A stretch of 64,000 nucleotides of DNA from PALSA-894 sp963757565. GTDB taxonomy: Bacteria > Pseudomonadota > Alphaproteobacteria > Rhizobiales > Xanthobacteraceae. Of this stretch, positions 1 to 8,933 are shown in pieces. The notes under the pieces are model-generated. The model ran no database searches, was not told where the DNA came from, and worked only from the letters and a program-made list of their open reading frames with translations. Where the stretch lies: contig CAVWSB010000011.1 of the NCBI GenBank assembly GCA_963757565.1, positions 2,108,001-2,172,000 of the forward strand, given 5' to 3'. Positions within the stretch are counted from its first letter, which is position 1, and each line of letters opens with the position of its first letter. The position numbers and the translations under genes were made by a program.

Positions 1-384
1 GGCCAGGAGATCAACGAGGCGAAGAAGGTGCTCGCCACCGAGGCGACCGCACTGCTGCACGGGCGCGCCGCCGCCGATCAGGCTGCCGACACCGCGCGCA
101 CGACGTTCGAGGAAGGCGCGGTCGCGGCAGACCTGCCGACGGTCGAGGTGCCACGCGCGGAATTGGAAAAAGGGATCGGCGTGCTCAGCGCGTTCGCCGA
201 CAGGACCGGCCTGGTGGCCTCGAACGGCGAGGCGCGCCGTCAGATCAAGGGCGGTGGTCTGAAGGTGAACGACGCCGCCGTGACCGACGAGAAGATGTTA
301 CTCAGCATCAAGGACCTGGCGCCCGAAGGCGTGATCAAGCTGTCGTTCGGCCGCAAGAAGCATGTGCTGATCAAGCCGGTGTAA
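1..384 (+). CDS. tyrS: Tyrosyl-tRNA synthetase, C-terminal part (cut by window start)
   Basis: Cytoplasmic class I aminoacyl-tRNA synthetase that charges tRNA-Tyr. Only the last ~127 residues are present; the frame is open from base 1, so the gene begins before the window. The visible part ends in an S4-type RNA-binding fold: residues reading ASNGEARRQIKGGGLKVN match the conserved S4 signature, and the tail SFGRKKHVLIKPV is typical of TyrS C termini. The catalytic HIGH and KMSKS motifs lie outside the window. It faces the AsmA-like gene tail to tail with a gap of 13 bases. Identity rests on the S4 domain plus overall C-terminal pattern. Confidence 0.93.
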   Translation, partial: GQEINEAKKVLATEATALLHGRAAADQAADTARTTFEEGAVAADLPTVEVPRAELEKGIGVLSAFADRTGLVASNGEARRQIKGGGLKVNDAAVTDEKMLLSIKDLAPEGVIKLSFGRKKHVLIKPV

Positions 385-397
385 CGGCCGCGCCGCT

Positions 398-3300
398 CTA
401 GCGGGTCGGCGAGGAATTCGGCGGAACCGAATTGCGATCGTTGTCGGCGCCGCGGAATTCGAACACCTTGCGGAAAATCCCGGGCGCGAACATCGACATC
501 GGCATGACGCGCAGCGTTGCATTGCCGGGCGGACCGACGACCTCATAGGTCATGCCGAAGATCCCTTCGTTCTGACCGCCGCCGAGAATTGTACCGACGA
601 TCGGAAAGCGCGCGAGGAAGTTGTTCAGGATATAGGCCGGGATGAACGTGCCGCGCAGGCGCACGTCGTCATGTGCGTAGTCGAAATTCCCCTCCAGCGT
701 CGCGCCGATCGCCGGGCCCCAAACCACGCCTTCGCGTATCGAAAGCTTGCCCGGCCGCTTCGTGAACTCGGCGCGCATGCGTGAGAAACTCACGCCGGCG
801 CCGAACTGCTGGTCTGCCCGGTCCGAGCTTCCGTTCGCGGCGACGCGCTGCAACTCCAATTCACCGCGGATCGAAAAGTCGCGCACGTTGATGACGCCAT
901 CCTGCTGCATTCCGTCCGCGGTGGGCGGGTCCATCGCCAGCCACATCTGCCCGCCGATCACACGCGAATACATGTCGGTAAAGCGCAGCAGAGCACCGGC
1001 GTCGTTCGATTCCAGATAGATCACCTGGCGCCCCCCCGGATAGGCGCGCAGGTCGCCGCTGAGCGCGGAACTGCCGAGCCGGGCAGCCATCCCGAAGTTG
1101 CGGATATGGCCGTTGCGTCGTGACATTCGCAGCTCGATGTTGCGCAGCACCTCCAGATTGTACCCTGTGACGGTGCCAAGCTTGATATCGAGATCGAAGT
1201 CGCGGCTCGCCTGCTTGCCCTTTTCCCCCGAAGGACCGGATGTGGCGGATTTGATGAAGCCGCGGCCGTCGAAGAGGTCGCCGCGCATGGTGACTTTCAG
1301 CGTACCGTCCGACGCGCGGTCAGCGCGCAGCGTCGCCTTGTCGCCATCGGACAGAGCGAAAGACGGGAAGCTCGCAATCGATATCTCGCCGTTCTGGTCG
1401 AGTTCGATCATGCCCTTCACGAGGGTGCCCTGCCCCTCGATCACGATGTCGTCGAAACGCATGACCTGCGGCTTGTCGATGACCGTGAAGGTGACGCGCG
1501 ACGCGCGACCGGCCGCCTTCCACCATCCAGGCAGCAGTTCGCTGATCTTGCTGTCCTTGAGGTCCGCCTCGACCTGGTAGCGGCTCTCCTTGTCGGTGGA
1601 GGACGCGACCCGGCCCTGCAATTTGAAGGGCACCGGACCGGAGAGCGTGTCGCCAAGCCCCAGGCCGAGGCGCGCCCGGCCAGCATCGTCGAGCACCGCC
1701 TGGATGCGAACTTCGGCGTCGGTATCGCCGGTCGGCTTGCGGTAATCGACGGTCGCCGGCAGCCCGCCGATCTTCACGTCGCCCTTGGTGTAGAAGCCTT
1801 GCGAGTTCGCCATCAACTTGAGCGCTGCGGCCTCCACCTTCTGACCGCGAACCCATTTCTCGGCCGAGAAGTTGGTGATGTCCGCGTCGACCACGTAGTT
1901 GAGATTGTCCTTGGTCAATTCGCCAGTCAGCGTGTAGTCGAGCGCAACCTGCGCGACGAAATTTCCTTTCGTCGTTGCCGGATCGAGCGCGACGTTCGAA
2001 GCATCACGCAGCCGGTCGAGCGAGAGCAGTTCCGCCGCCGCGTCGGCGGTCCCCTCGGCGCGGAAGCGCGTGCGCGCGGGCGATGGCTTCGGATGGGTAT
2101 CCGGCACCTCGAAGACACCGTTGGTCAGGGTTATCTTGCGTCCCGACGGAAGGTCGACGGTCGCGCGTCCGACCTTCACGGTCGCGGTGCGTCCCTGCAC
2201 CCGCGTCAACAGATCGGCATCGCGCAACACCGGAAGATTATCCACGGCGCGTACCGAATTGCCGGTCGTGACAAGATCGATCGAAAGCCCATCGTCCGGC
2301 AGCGGCGGCCCGCCCGGTTCGAGTGTCGAGAGCGGCGCGTTTGTGGCGACCACCACGCGCTCGACCGTTCCACCGCTGATGCGCTCAACCACCCAGGAGC
2401 GCAACCGCGGCGTGACCATCGCGGGCCACAGGCGCTTGAATGCCGAGACCGTCATGCGCGTACCCGCGACGCCGATCTGAAGCCGCGGATCCGCGGTTGA
2501 GAAATCGATCCCGCCGGATAGCGCGAAGCCGCCTGCCATGCCGCCGAGATCGGCCTGATCGATCTCGAAGGCATGCCGAGACAGATCGAGGCGCGCCCGC
2601 ACCGCAACGCGATCGATGATCAGCGGCGGATCGCTCGAGCGGTCTGCCGACGCGAGAACAATCACGCCGCGCGGAATGGCGAGAGTCCAAGCCTTGCCGG
2701 ATTGATCGGGCACTTCCAGCTGGGCGACGAGATTGACCCGGCTCGGACCGGATTGCGCCTCGATCGGCATCTGCAACGTGTGGGTCGCAGGATTCCAGCG
2801 CAGATTGACTTGCGCTTCGTCAAGGTGAACGCGGCTGTCGGCATCGCCGCGCGACCCGAAATCGCCGGCCCCGGCCAGAACGCGCCCTTCGAGCACCTGT
2901 AGCGTGCCATCGCGCTCGATTTCGGAGCGGATGACGGCGGAGAGCGGAACGTCGGCGAAGAAGTGTCCTTCCGGAATCCGCAACGCCAGCATCAGGTCTT
3001 TCGGAGAGACGTCGCGGATGACGGTTTCGATGGTGCGCCGGCCATCCGGCTTGGGCGTCACGGTCGCGGTGAGCGACCACAAACCGTCCGCGCCGGTCGA
3101 ATTCACCGCGAAGGCGATACCGCCTTCCGGCGGCCGCGTGAGGCTGAGATTGATGTGCTCGAAGCTCCAGTGCTTTCCGTTGCGCTGGTCTTCGACGGCG
3201 AGCGTGCAATCCTTCAACCCGATCTCGGAGAGCGTGCCGCCATCGAGCCCGAGAGAGTTGAGCTTGTCGATCCAGGCGAGGATCGCCGTCATCGGATCGT

Positions 3301-3967
3301 CGGCGACCTCGACCGGCGGAAGGCTTGCGGCGTTCGCGGAAGGGACGGCGCCGGACGCGGTTCCGATGGAGTTCGTGACGCCCGGATTGACGGCGAGCGC
3401 GGGCTTGGCGGCGCCCGCCAGGATATTGACCTGCCCGTTCGGTTCGATGCGCAACGCCATCTCGGCGCCGATCAGGCTCAACCGCTCGGTCTGCACATTG
3501 CCGGTCAGCAGGCCGAGCGAAGAAATCCCGACCTCGGCCTTTGGCGCACTGGCGATCACCGTTCCCTGAACGTCGCGCACCACGATATCGCGCAATCGCA
3601 GCGCAGAACGGCCGACCTCGTCGTACTCCAGCACCGTTCCGCCGACCTCGACCCGGTGATTGCCGCCGAGCCGCGCCTCGATGGCGGATTTGAGCCAAGG
3701 CGTGACGAAATCGATCGCAATCGGACCAGACGAAAGCTGCCACCACAGAACGCCGGCGATCACCGCCACGGCAAGCGAGAACGCGCCGCCACCGATCAGG
3801 CATTTTCGGGCGAACGGCCTGCGCCGACGCGTCAGGTGCGGGCGATAGAAATCGTGCTCCGGGCGCAGGCGATCGGCCGCGCGCTCGGCGAGTTCACGGC
3901 CGTGCAACGTCAGGGCCGACCAGGCCTCGCGCGCTGCAGCGGCTGCCGAATTCAAAAACCCCGTCAT
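398..3967 (-). CDS. Large AsmA-like / YhdP-type (DUF3971) envelope protein
   Basis: A 1189-residue protein with a positively charged N terminus, one membrane helix at about residues 55-77 (KCLIGGGAFSLAVAVIAGVL) and a long predicted beta-rich periplasmic region. This architecture, and the C-terminal segment around residues 1050-1150 (RGTFIPAYILNNFLARFPIV, then a GGQNEGIFGMTYEVVGPPG stretch), match the AsmA-like C-terminal domain of YhdP/DUF3971 proteins. Family members are thought to be bridge-like proteins that move phospholipid between the inner and outer membranes; that role is inferred here. ATG at 3967 is the only start upstream of the membrane helix that keeps the charged tail. Transcribed away from the bcp gene, so the two share an intergenic region of about 170 bases. 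Confidence 0.85.
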   Translation of the reverse strand: MTGFLNSAAAAAREAWSALTLHGRELAERAADRLRPEHDFYRPHLTRRRRPFARKCLIGGGAFSLAVAVIAGVLWWQLSSGPIAIDFVTPWLKSAIEARLGGNHRVEVGGTVLEYDEVGRSALRLRDIVVRDVQGTVIASAPKAEVGISSLGLLTGNVQTERLSLIGAEMALRIEPNGQVNILAGAAKPALAVNPGVTNSIGTASGAVPSANAASLPPVEVADDPMTAILAWIDKLNSLGLDGGTLSEIGLKDCTLAVEDQRNGKHWSFEHINLSLTRPPEGGIAFAVNSTGADGLWSLTATVTPKPDGRRTIETVIRDVSPKDLMLALRIPEGHFFADVPLSAVIRSEIERDGTLQVLEGRVLAGAGDFGSRGDADSRVHLDEAQVNLRWNPATHTLQMPIEAQSGPSRVNLVAQLEVPDQSGKAWTLAIPRGVIVLASADRSSDPPLIIDRVAVRARLDLSRHAFEIDQADLGGMAGGFALSGGIDFSTADPRLQIGVAGTRMTVSAFKRLWPAMVTPRLRSWVVERISGGTVERVVVATNAPLSTLEPGGPPLPDDGLSIDLVTTGNSVRAVDNLPVLRDADLLTRVQGRTATVKVGRATVDLPSGRKITLTNGVFEVPDTHPKPSPARTRFRAEGTADAAAELLSLDRLRDASNVALDPATTKGNFVAQVALDYTLTGELTKDNLNYVVDADITNFSAEKWVRGQKVEAAALKLMANSQGFYTKGDVKIGGLPATVDYRKPTGDTDAEVRIQAVLDDAGRARLGLGLGDTLSGPVPFKLQGRVASSTDKESRYQVEADLKDSKISELLPGWWKAAGRASRVTFTVIDKPQVMRFDDIVIEGQGTLVKGMIELDQNGEISIASFPSFALSDGDKATLRADRASDGTLKVTMRGDLFDGRGFIKSATSGPSGEKGKQASRDFDLDIKLGTVTGYNLEVLRNIELRMSRRNGHIRNFGMAARLGSSALSGDLRAYPGGRQVIYLESNDAGALLRFTDMYSRVIGGQMWLAMDPPTADGMQQDGVINVRDFSIRGELELQRVAANGSSDRADQQFGAGVSFSRMRAEFTKRPGKLSIREGVVWGPAIGATLEGNFDYAHDDVRLRGTFIPAYILNNFLARFPIVGTILGGGQNEGIFGMTYEVVGPPGNATLRVMPMSMFAPGIFRKVFEFRGADNDRNSVPPNSSPTR

Positions 3968-4137
3968 GCCTTAACGGACATCCCCTCGCATTCGAGGCCC
4001 CGCTCCCTCGAATCTGGCGCATCGGCGGCCGGGCCTGCGGGCCCGGATTCGCACGGAATGCCCCTGTGCCGCCAGCCCTTTACCGGCGCCTTGTCCCTCG
4101 TCAGATTGACCCTGTGAAAGCGTCGAAAGGAAGGCAC

Positions 4138-4602
4138 ATGGTCCCCGCGATTGGCGCAAAAGCTCCCGGCTTCACGCTGCCGCGCGACGGCGGCGGAACG
4201 CTGTCGCTTGCCGACTTCAAGGATCGCAAACTGGTCCTGTATTTCTATCCCAAGGCGGACACGCCCGGCTGCACCAAGGAAGCCATTGCGTTCAACGCGC
4301 TCAGGCGCGCGTTTGCAAAAGCCAATACCGACATCGTCGGTGTATCCGCTGACCCGATCAAGGCGCAGGACAAGTTCCGCGACAAGCACGGACTGAGCAT
4401 CGCGCTTGCCTCGGACGAGACCAAAAAAATGCTGACCGCCTATGGCGTTTGGGGCGAGAAGTCGATGTACGGCCGCAAGTTCATGGGGGTTCGCCGCACG
4501 ACCCTCCTGATCGGCCCTGATGGACGCATCGCGCGGGTGTGGGAAAACGTCAAAGTCGATGGCCACGCCGAGGCCGTCCTCGAGGCCGCCGAGGCGCTCT
4601 GA
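4138..4602 (+). CDS. bcp: Thioredoxin-dependent peroxiredoxin, Bcp/PrxQ family, single cysteine
   Basis: Cytoplasmic peroxidase that reduces hydrogen peroxide and organic peroxides with thiol reductants. The 154-residue protein carries the peroxidatic motif YPKADTPGCTKEA with Cys45. The resolving cysteine that E. coli BCP carries five residues later is isoleucine here (Ile50), and no other cysteine is seen, so this is a 1-Cys form that must be recycled by an outside thiol. The start at 4138 is chosen because AAGGAAGG precedes it at good spacing and the protein then begins MVPAIGAKAPGF, as in relatives; an in-frame ATG at 4066 would add a poor 24-residue extension. Confidence 0.92.
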   Translation: MVPAIGAKAPGFTLPRDGGGTLSLADFKDRKLVLYFYPKADTPGCTKEAIAFNALRRAFAKANTDIVGVSADPIKAQDKFRDKHGLSIALASDETKKMLTAYGVWGEKSMYGRKFMGVRRTTLLIGPDGRIARVWENVKVDGHAEAVLEAAEAL

Positions 4603-4675
4603 TCGAAAAGCCGAGATCTGCATCATTCGTGCGCGCCTGAAGCGGACAATCAGCACGACTTGCGCGCGAGTATGG

Positions 4676-4690
4676 TTACCAAGTGGTTAA
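4676..4690. promoter_or_regulatory. Possible CtrA box (TTAC-N7-TTAA)
   Basis: The bases TTAC, seven bases, TTAAC match the CtrA consensus TTAA-N7-TTAAC with one mismatch. It lies 101 bases upstream of the LytM/M23 peptidase start in an AT-rich island of an otherwise GC-rich region. CtrA is the alphaproteobacterial cell-cycle regulator that controls division and envelope genes. Binding is inferred from sequence alone. Confidence 0.4.
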
Positions 4691-4790
4691 CGGATCGACT
4701 GCAATTCTATCCTTCGCGGAATATTAACCATGACGCGGTGAAATCGCTCCCATGTGCTGGCCCGACCCGTCGGGCCGGGCGGGAGTTTCG

Positions 4791-6128
4791 ATGTCACATC
4801 CGTCGGCTGTCCATAGTTATGCCCACGGCCATAACGGCCGTGGCCGCCCGCAGCAGCGGGCTGTCAGCCATCACCCGCTCCACGCCAAAAGCGAATGGAC
4901 GCTCGGGCATGGCGGCCGGCAAGTGCGCGTCGGGCCGGTGGCGTTCTGGACCATCGTCGGCACGCTTGTCGTCATGGCTGGATGGTCCGCCGTGACGGCG
5001 ACCTACTTTGCGTTTCGCGATGATGTCCTGACCGGCCTCCTCGCCCGTCAGGCACACATGCAATACGCCTACGAGGACCGGATTGCCGATCTGCGCAGCC
5101 AGGTCGACCGGCTCGCGAGCCGGCAATTGCTCGATCAGGAGCAGGTCGAGAACAAGCTTGAACAGATGGCGCGCCGGCAGGCGACGCTGGAGCAGCGCTC
5201 GTCGGCGCTCAACGGCCTCACAGTCGAAACGACCGGCTCGATCAAGGCTCCGCCGCGCAGCGGTGCCACCATGCTGACGCCGCAAAGTACGCCGAAGCCG
5301 TCGCCCATCAACGATACCGTCATTCTGGTACCGCCGCCGGAACGCGAAGCAAAACTTGAGTCGCGTGTGCCGTCGGGTGCGTCCGCGCAGTTCGGCGCAG
5401 CACCGAGCGCCGCCGGCCTCGAGGGCGGGATCGCGCGTCTGCAGGTCGCGCTCGACCGCTTCGACGCCGATCAGGTCAGAACGCTCAACACGCTGGAAGA
5501 GAGCTACGACGCCAAGGCCAAGCGCATGCGTGGCATCCTTGCCGATCTCGGCATGGACATGGACAAGGTTGCACCGGCCGGCTCCCCCCGCGGGACGGGC
5601 GGACCCTATGTGCCGGCGAATACCGCGAGCCTTTCGGCTTTCGATCGCCAGATCTATCGCGTCAAACTCGCACGCGGTCAGGTCGACCGGCTGACCAAAA
5701 CGCTCGGCGCGGTGCCGATCCGCAAGCCGATGACCGGTGAACTCGAATGGACGTCCGGTTTCGGCGTGCGTCCCGATCCGTTCCTGCGCGGACCCGCGAT
5801 GCACACCGGGCTCGATATCCGCGCCGACATCGGCGATCCGGCGCGCGCGACGGCGGCCGGTGTCGTCACGATCGCCGGTGTGAACGGCGGCTACGGCAAG
5901 ATGGTCGAGGTCGATCACGGCAACGGATTTGCCACGCGTTACGCGCACCTCTCGGCGATCGACGTCGAAATCGGGCAGCAGATCAAGACGGGGCAGACTG
6001 TCGGTCGCGTCGGCAGTACCGGCCGATCGACCGGCCCGCACCTGCACTACGAAACCCGCGTCGACGGCGATCCCGTCGATCCGCAGAAATTCCTGCGCGC
6101 GGGCGTGCGGCTTGGCGGCGTGCTGTAG
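4791..6128 (+). CDS. Membrane-anchored M23 (LytM) peptidase with coiled coil
   Basis: A 445-residue inner-membrane protein with its bulk in the periplasm. After a basic, His-rich N terminus it has one membrane helix (VGPVAFWTIVGTLVVMAGW, about residues 43-62), a coiled-coil stretch (about 85-130), a low-complexity linker and a C-terminal M23/LytM domain. The zinc site appears intact: HTGLDI with His338 and Asp342, and HLHYE around 417-421, so the domain should be catalytically able, unlike EnvC-type activators. Such proteins cut peptide cross-links of peptidoglycan during division or growth. ATG 4791 is preferred over 4752 because GGGAG sits five bases upstream. A CtrA-like box lies upstream, and an amidase gene and a PBP1A gene lie within 10 kb. 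Confidence 0.88.
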   Translation: MSHPSAVHSYAHGHNGRGRPQQRAVSHHPLHAKSEWTLGHGGRQVRVGPVAFWTIVGTLVVMAGWSAVTATYFAFRDDVLTGLLARQAHMQYAYEDRIADLRSQVDRLASRQLLDQEQVENKLEQMARRQATLEQRSSALNGLTVETTGSIKAPPRSGATMLTPQSTPKPSPINDTVILVPPPEREAKLESRVPSGASAQFGAAPSAAGLEGGIARLQVALDRFDADQVRTLNTLEESYDAKAKRMRGILADLGMDMDKVAPAGSPRGTGGPYVPANTASLSAFDRQIYRVKLARGQVDRLTKTLGAVPIRKPMTGELEWTSGFGVRPDPFLRGPAMHTGLDIRADIGDPARATAAGVVTIAGVNGGYGKMVEVDHGNGFATRYAHLSAIDVEIGQQIKTGQTVGRVGSTGRSTGPHLHYETRVDGDPVDPQKFLRAGVRLGGVL

Positions 6129-6131
6129 TTC

Positions 6132-7264
6132 TTACTCGACGTCCTCGACCTGGTCCGGGCCGCCGCCAAATGCCTTCTGGGCAAGTGCCGCTTCCATGAA
6201 CTCATCGAGATCGCCGTCGAGCACCCCGCCCGTGTTCGACGTCTGGCGGCCGGTGCGCAGGTCCTTCACCATCTGATAGGGTTGCAGCACGTACGAGCGG
6301 ATCTGGTGCCCCCAGCCAATGTCCGACTTGGCGGAATGCTCGGCATAGGCGGCGTCCTCGCGACGCTTCAGTTCCGCTTCATACATGCGGGCGCGCAGCA
6401 TGTCCCACGCGATCGCGCGGTTGCGATGTTGCGAACGGTCGGTCTGCGAATAGACCATGATGCCGGTCGGAATATGCGTCAGCCGGATCGCCGACTTCGG
6501 TCTTGTTGACGTGCTGGCCGCCGGCCCCGCTCGCCCGCATCGTGTCGACGCGCACCTCGGATTCCGGAATGTCGATTTTGATAGTGTCGTCGATGACCGG
6601 ATAGACATCGACGCTTGCAAACGATGTGTGCCGGCGCGCATTTGAATCGTAAGGCGAGATACGCACGAGCCGGTGCACGCCGGTCTCGCTCTTGAGCCAG
6701 CCATAGGCGTTGCGGCCGTTCACCTTGATCGTGGCCGACTTGATGCCGGCCTCCTCGCCCTGGCTTTCTTCCAGATATTCGATCTTGTAGCCGTGCTGTT
6801 CGGCCCAGCGCGTGTACATGCGCAACAGCATTCCGGCCCAGTCCTGGCTTTCGGTGCCGCCAGCGCCAGCGTGAACCTCCAGATAACTGTCGTTTGAGTT
6901 TGCTTCGCCGGAGAGCAACGCCTCGCTCTCGCGGCGCGCAACTTCTGCCTTGAGGCGGCGCAATGCCTCCTCAGCCTCGGTGACGACGGATTGATCTTTC
7001 TCGGCATCGCCGAGTTCGATCAAGCCGACATTGTCATCGATCTCGCGCTCGATCCGGCCGATTGCGGTCAGTTGATCTTCGAGCGCGCCGCGCTCCTGCA
7101 TCAGGCGCTGCGCACGTTGGCTGTCGTTCCAGAAGTTCGGGTCTTCGGCCTGAGCGTTCAGCTCATCCAGTCGTCGGCGCGCCTTGTCGAAGTCAAAGAT
7201 GCCTCCTCAGCAGTCCCACGGACTGCTTGATGTCATCGACAATGGCTTGGATTTCGGCGCGCAT
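6132..7264 (-). CDS. prfB: Peptide chain release factor 2, with programmed frameshift and a second unexpected frame break
   Basis: Releases nascent protein at UGA and UAA codons. Reading from ATG 7264, codons 23-24 are CTT TGA preceded by AGGAGG, the standard +1 programmed frameshift; after the shift the protein continues LDFDKARRRLDELNAQ. The GGQ motif is present (ASGAGGQHVNKTE), as is an SPYD at the stop-codon recognition position typical of RF2 SPF-type loops. Just after NKTE the frame breaks again at 6493-6498 (GACTTC on the plus strand). Removing one base restores NKTESAIRLTHIPTG and an uninterrupted C terminus to DQVEDVE. Because RF2 is essential, the second break is most likely a sequence error at a GANTC site. 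Divergent from the lipocalin-like gene, 36 bases apart. Confidence 0.93.
7192..7207 (-). promoter_or_regulatory. prfB: prfB autoregulatory +1 frameshift site (AGGAGG-CAT-CTTTGAC)
   Basis: On the minus strand an internal Shine-Dalgarno AGGAGG is followed by three bases and then CTT TGA C. This is the spacing of the E. coli site (AGGGGG-TAT-CTTTGAC). When RF2 is scarce the ribosome pauses at the in-frame UGA and slips +1, making full-length RF2, so RF2 level controls its own synthesis. Seen directly in sequence; mechanism is established for the family. Confidence 0.92.
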
Positions 7265-7300
7265 GACGGTACTCGAATGAGATTCGCGAGGGGGAACCTA

Positions 7301-7755
7301 ATGGCCGGACCGTCCGACGACAAGCTGCGTGGTGCACTGCTCGGAAGCTGGCGGCTGGTTGCGGCCGAGCGCGAGGAAGTTCCCTCGGGCGCGAAAACCG
7401 CATATCTCGGCGACAATCCTGCGGGCTACCTGCACTACATGGCAGACGGCCGAATGCTGGCGCTGATCACGCGTGAGGGGCGTAAGACGCCGGCCGGCAA
7501 GTTCGCGAACGCCGCCGAGGCCGAGGCGCTGATCCGGAGCATGATCGCCTACGGCGGCACCTTCGAATGCCGGGATAACCACGTCCTCCATCACTACGAC
7601 ATTTCCTGGAACCAGAGCTTCACCGGCACGGAGCAACGGCGCAGCGTGACGCTCGAGGGCAACGCCTCACCCTGTCGCCACCGCCCTCGCCCGATCCGAC
7701 CGACGGCACGATGAGCGTACGCCGCCTGACCTGGGAGCGCGTCACCAGCCGTTGA
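7301..7755 (+). CDS. Lipocalin-like domain protein (frame break near 7660)
   Basis: A roughly 150-residue soluble protein beginning MAGPSDDKLRGALLGSWRLV, with the GSWRLV and NPAGYLHYMADGRM motifs of the lipocalin-like family found as stand-alone proteins in alphaproteobacteria. Ligand and role are unknown. The start at 7301 has GAGGGGGAA just upstream. The frame as given runs into a short nonsense tail and stops at 7714; adding one base near 7660-7665 gives LEGNRLTLSPPPSPDPTDGT followed by VRRLTWERV, as expected, ending at 7755. That end overlaps the convergent PLP-enzyme gene by 14 bases. The break is probably a missing base in the data, though real loss of the C terminus cannot be excluded. 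Confidence 0.72.
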
Positions 7756-8878
7756 CGCGCGGAAAGCGCGCCACCACGGTCTCGCCCTGCACCACCTCGA
7801 ATGCCTCATAGGCCGCACTGGTGATGCAGGCGTGGTTCGGCAGTACGCGCACGAGACTGCCGACGGGGAGTTGATCGAACCACGCCTCGTCGTCAATGCT
7901 GACGGTGCCGTGCTCCTGATGCACGCCGTTCACCGAGAGAGTGCCGAGGCGTTGCAGCGTGCGCGCGTCGCACACATAGCCGTAGCCTGCATCCGGCAGG
8001 TGCGTGTTTGCGCCGACGTCCTTGGAAAGCGCGAGCGCACCCGCATCGAGGATGATCGCGCGGCCCGCGCGGTTATGCCCGATGACGGATGCAAGCACCG
8101 ACACCGCGATCTCCTCGATCCGGCACATGTGGCGCGAGAGCTGGGCGAGGTCCCAGACCATGTAGATGCCGGCACGTACTTCGGTCACGCCTTGCAGGTG
8201 ACCAGCATGCAGGACGGTTGGCGTCGAGCCCACACTCACGATCTCGCACGCGAGCCCCGCATTGCGGATCGCGGTCGCGGCGAGGACCGCGGCGTCGCGC
8301 TCGGCCGCCGCGATGGTCGGCACCTTCTCAGGATCGGCCGTTCCATAGGAATGGCCCGCATGGGTCATCACACCGCGCAGGCGAAGGCCCGGCCCCCGCG
8401 CGATCGCCCGTGCGAGGGTCACGACCTGCGGATCGCCGGCCGGCAAGCCGCTGCGATGTTCGCCGCAATCGATCTCGATCAGGAACGACAACGTGATGCC
8501 GCGTTCGGCGGCAAATCGCTTGGCTGCGGCCGCCACATCGATCGAATCCGTAACAAGGATCAGGTCCGTGCCGCTCTCCATGATCCGCGCCGCACGCGCG
8601 AACTTGTTCGGCACGATGGTCGCCGCATAGAGAACGTCGCGATACCCCGCCGCCGCGAAATGCTCGGCCTCCTTCAAGGTTGAGACGGTGATACTGCCCT
8701 CGGCTGCTATACGCGCGACCTCGACGGATTTCGCAGTCTTCAGGTGCGGGCGCAGCCCAACACCGAGCGCGCGACAGCGCTCCCGCATCGCGGCGCAGTT
8801 TCGTTCGAGGCGATCGCGATCGAGCAGCAAGCGCGGCGTCTCGAGCGTCGAGAGCGATGGTCCGGCGGGCGAAGGCAT
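7742..8878 (-). CDS. DSD1-family PLP enzyme (D-serine dehydratase / D-threonine aldolase-like)
   Basis: A 378-residue cytoplasmic enzyme with the alanine-racemase-like TIM barrel at the N terminus and a C-terminal beta domain. The PLP lysine is expected in RPHLKTAKS (about Lys47). The motif VLPNHACIT near the C terminus supplies His349 and Cys351, the metal ligands of D-serine dehydratase and D-threonine aldolase relatives. Substrate cannot be fixed by eye; a beta-hydroxy D-amino acid is most likely. ATG 8878 is preceded by TGGAG. It is transcribed in the same direction as the EamA transporter upstream of it, 55 bases away, so the two may form a transcription unit handling an amino acid or related metabolite. 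Confidence 0.83.
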   Translation of the reverse strand: MPSPAGPSLSTLETPRLLLDRDRLERNCAAMRERCRALGVGLRPHLKTAKSVEVARIAAEGSITVSTLKEAEHFAAAGYRDVLYAATIVPNKFARAARIMESGTDLILVTDSIDVAAAAKRFAAERGITLSFLIEIDCGEHRSGLPAGDPQVVTLARAIARGPGLRLRGVMTHAGHSYGTADPEKVPTIAAAERDAAVLAATAIRNAGLACEIVSVGSTPTVLHAGHLQGVTEVRAGIYMVWDLAQLSRHMCRIEEIAVSVLASVIGHNRAGRAIILDAGALALSKDVGANTHLPDAGYGYVCDARTLQRLGTLSVNGVHQEHGTVSIDDEAWFDQLPVGSLVRVLPNHACITSAAYEAFEVVQGETVVARFPRVNGW

Positions 8879-8933
8879 CGAGTGACTCCAGAACTGACGT
8901 GGCCATGATACCGACCATGGTGGCAGAGTCCCG

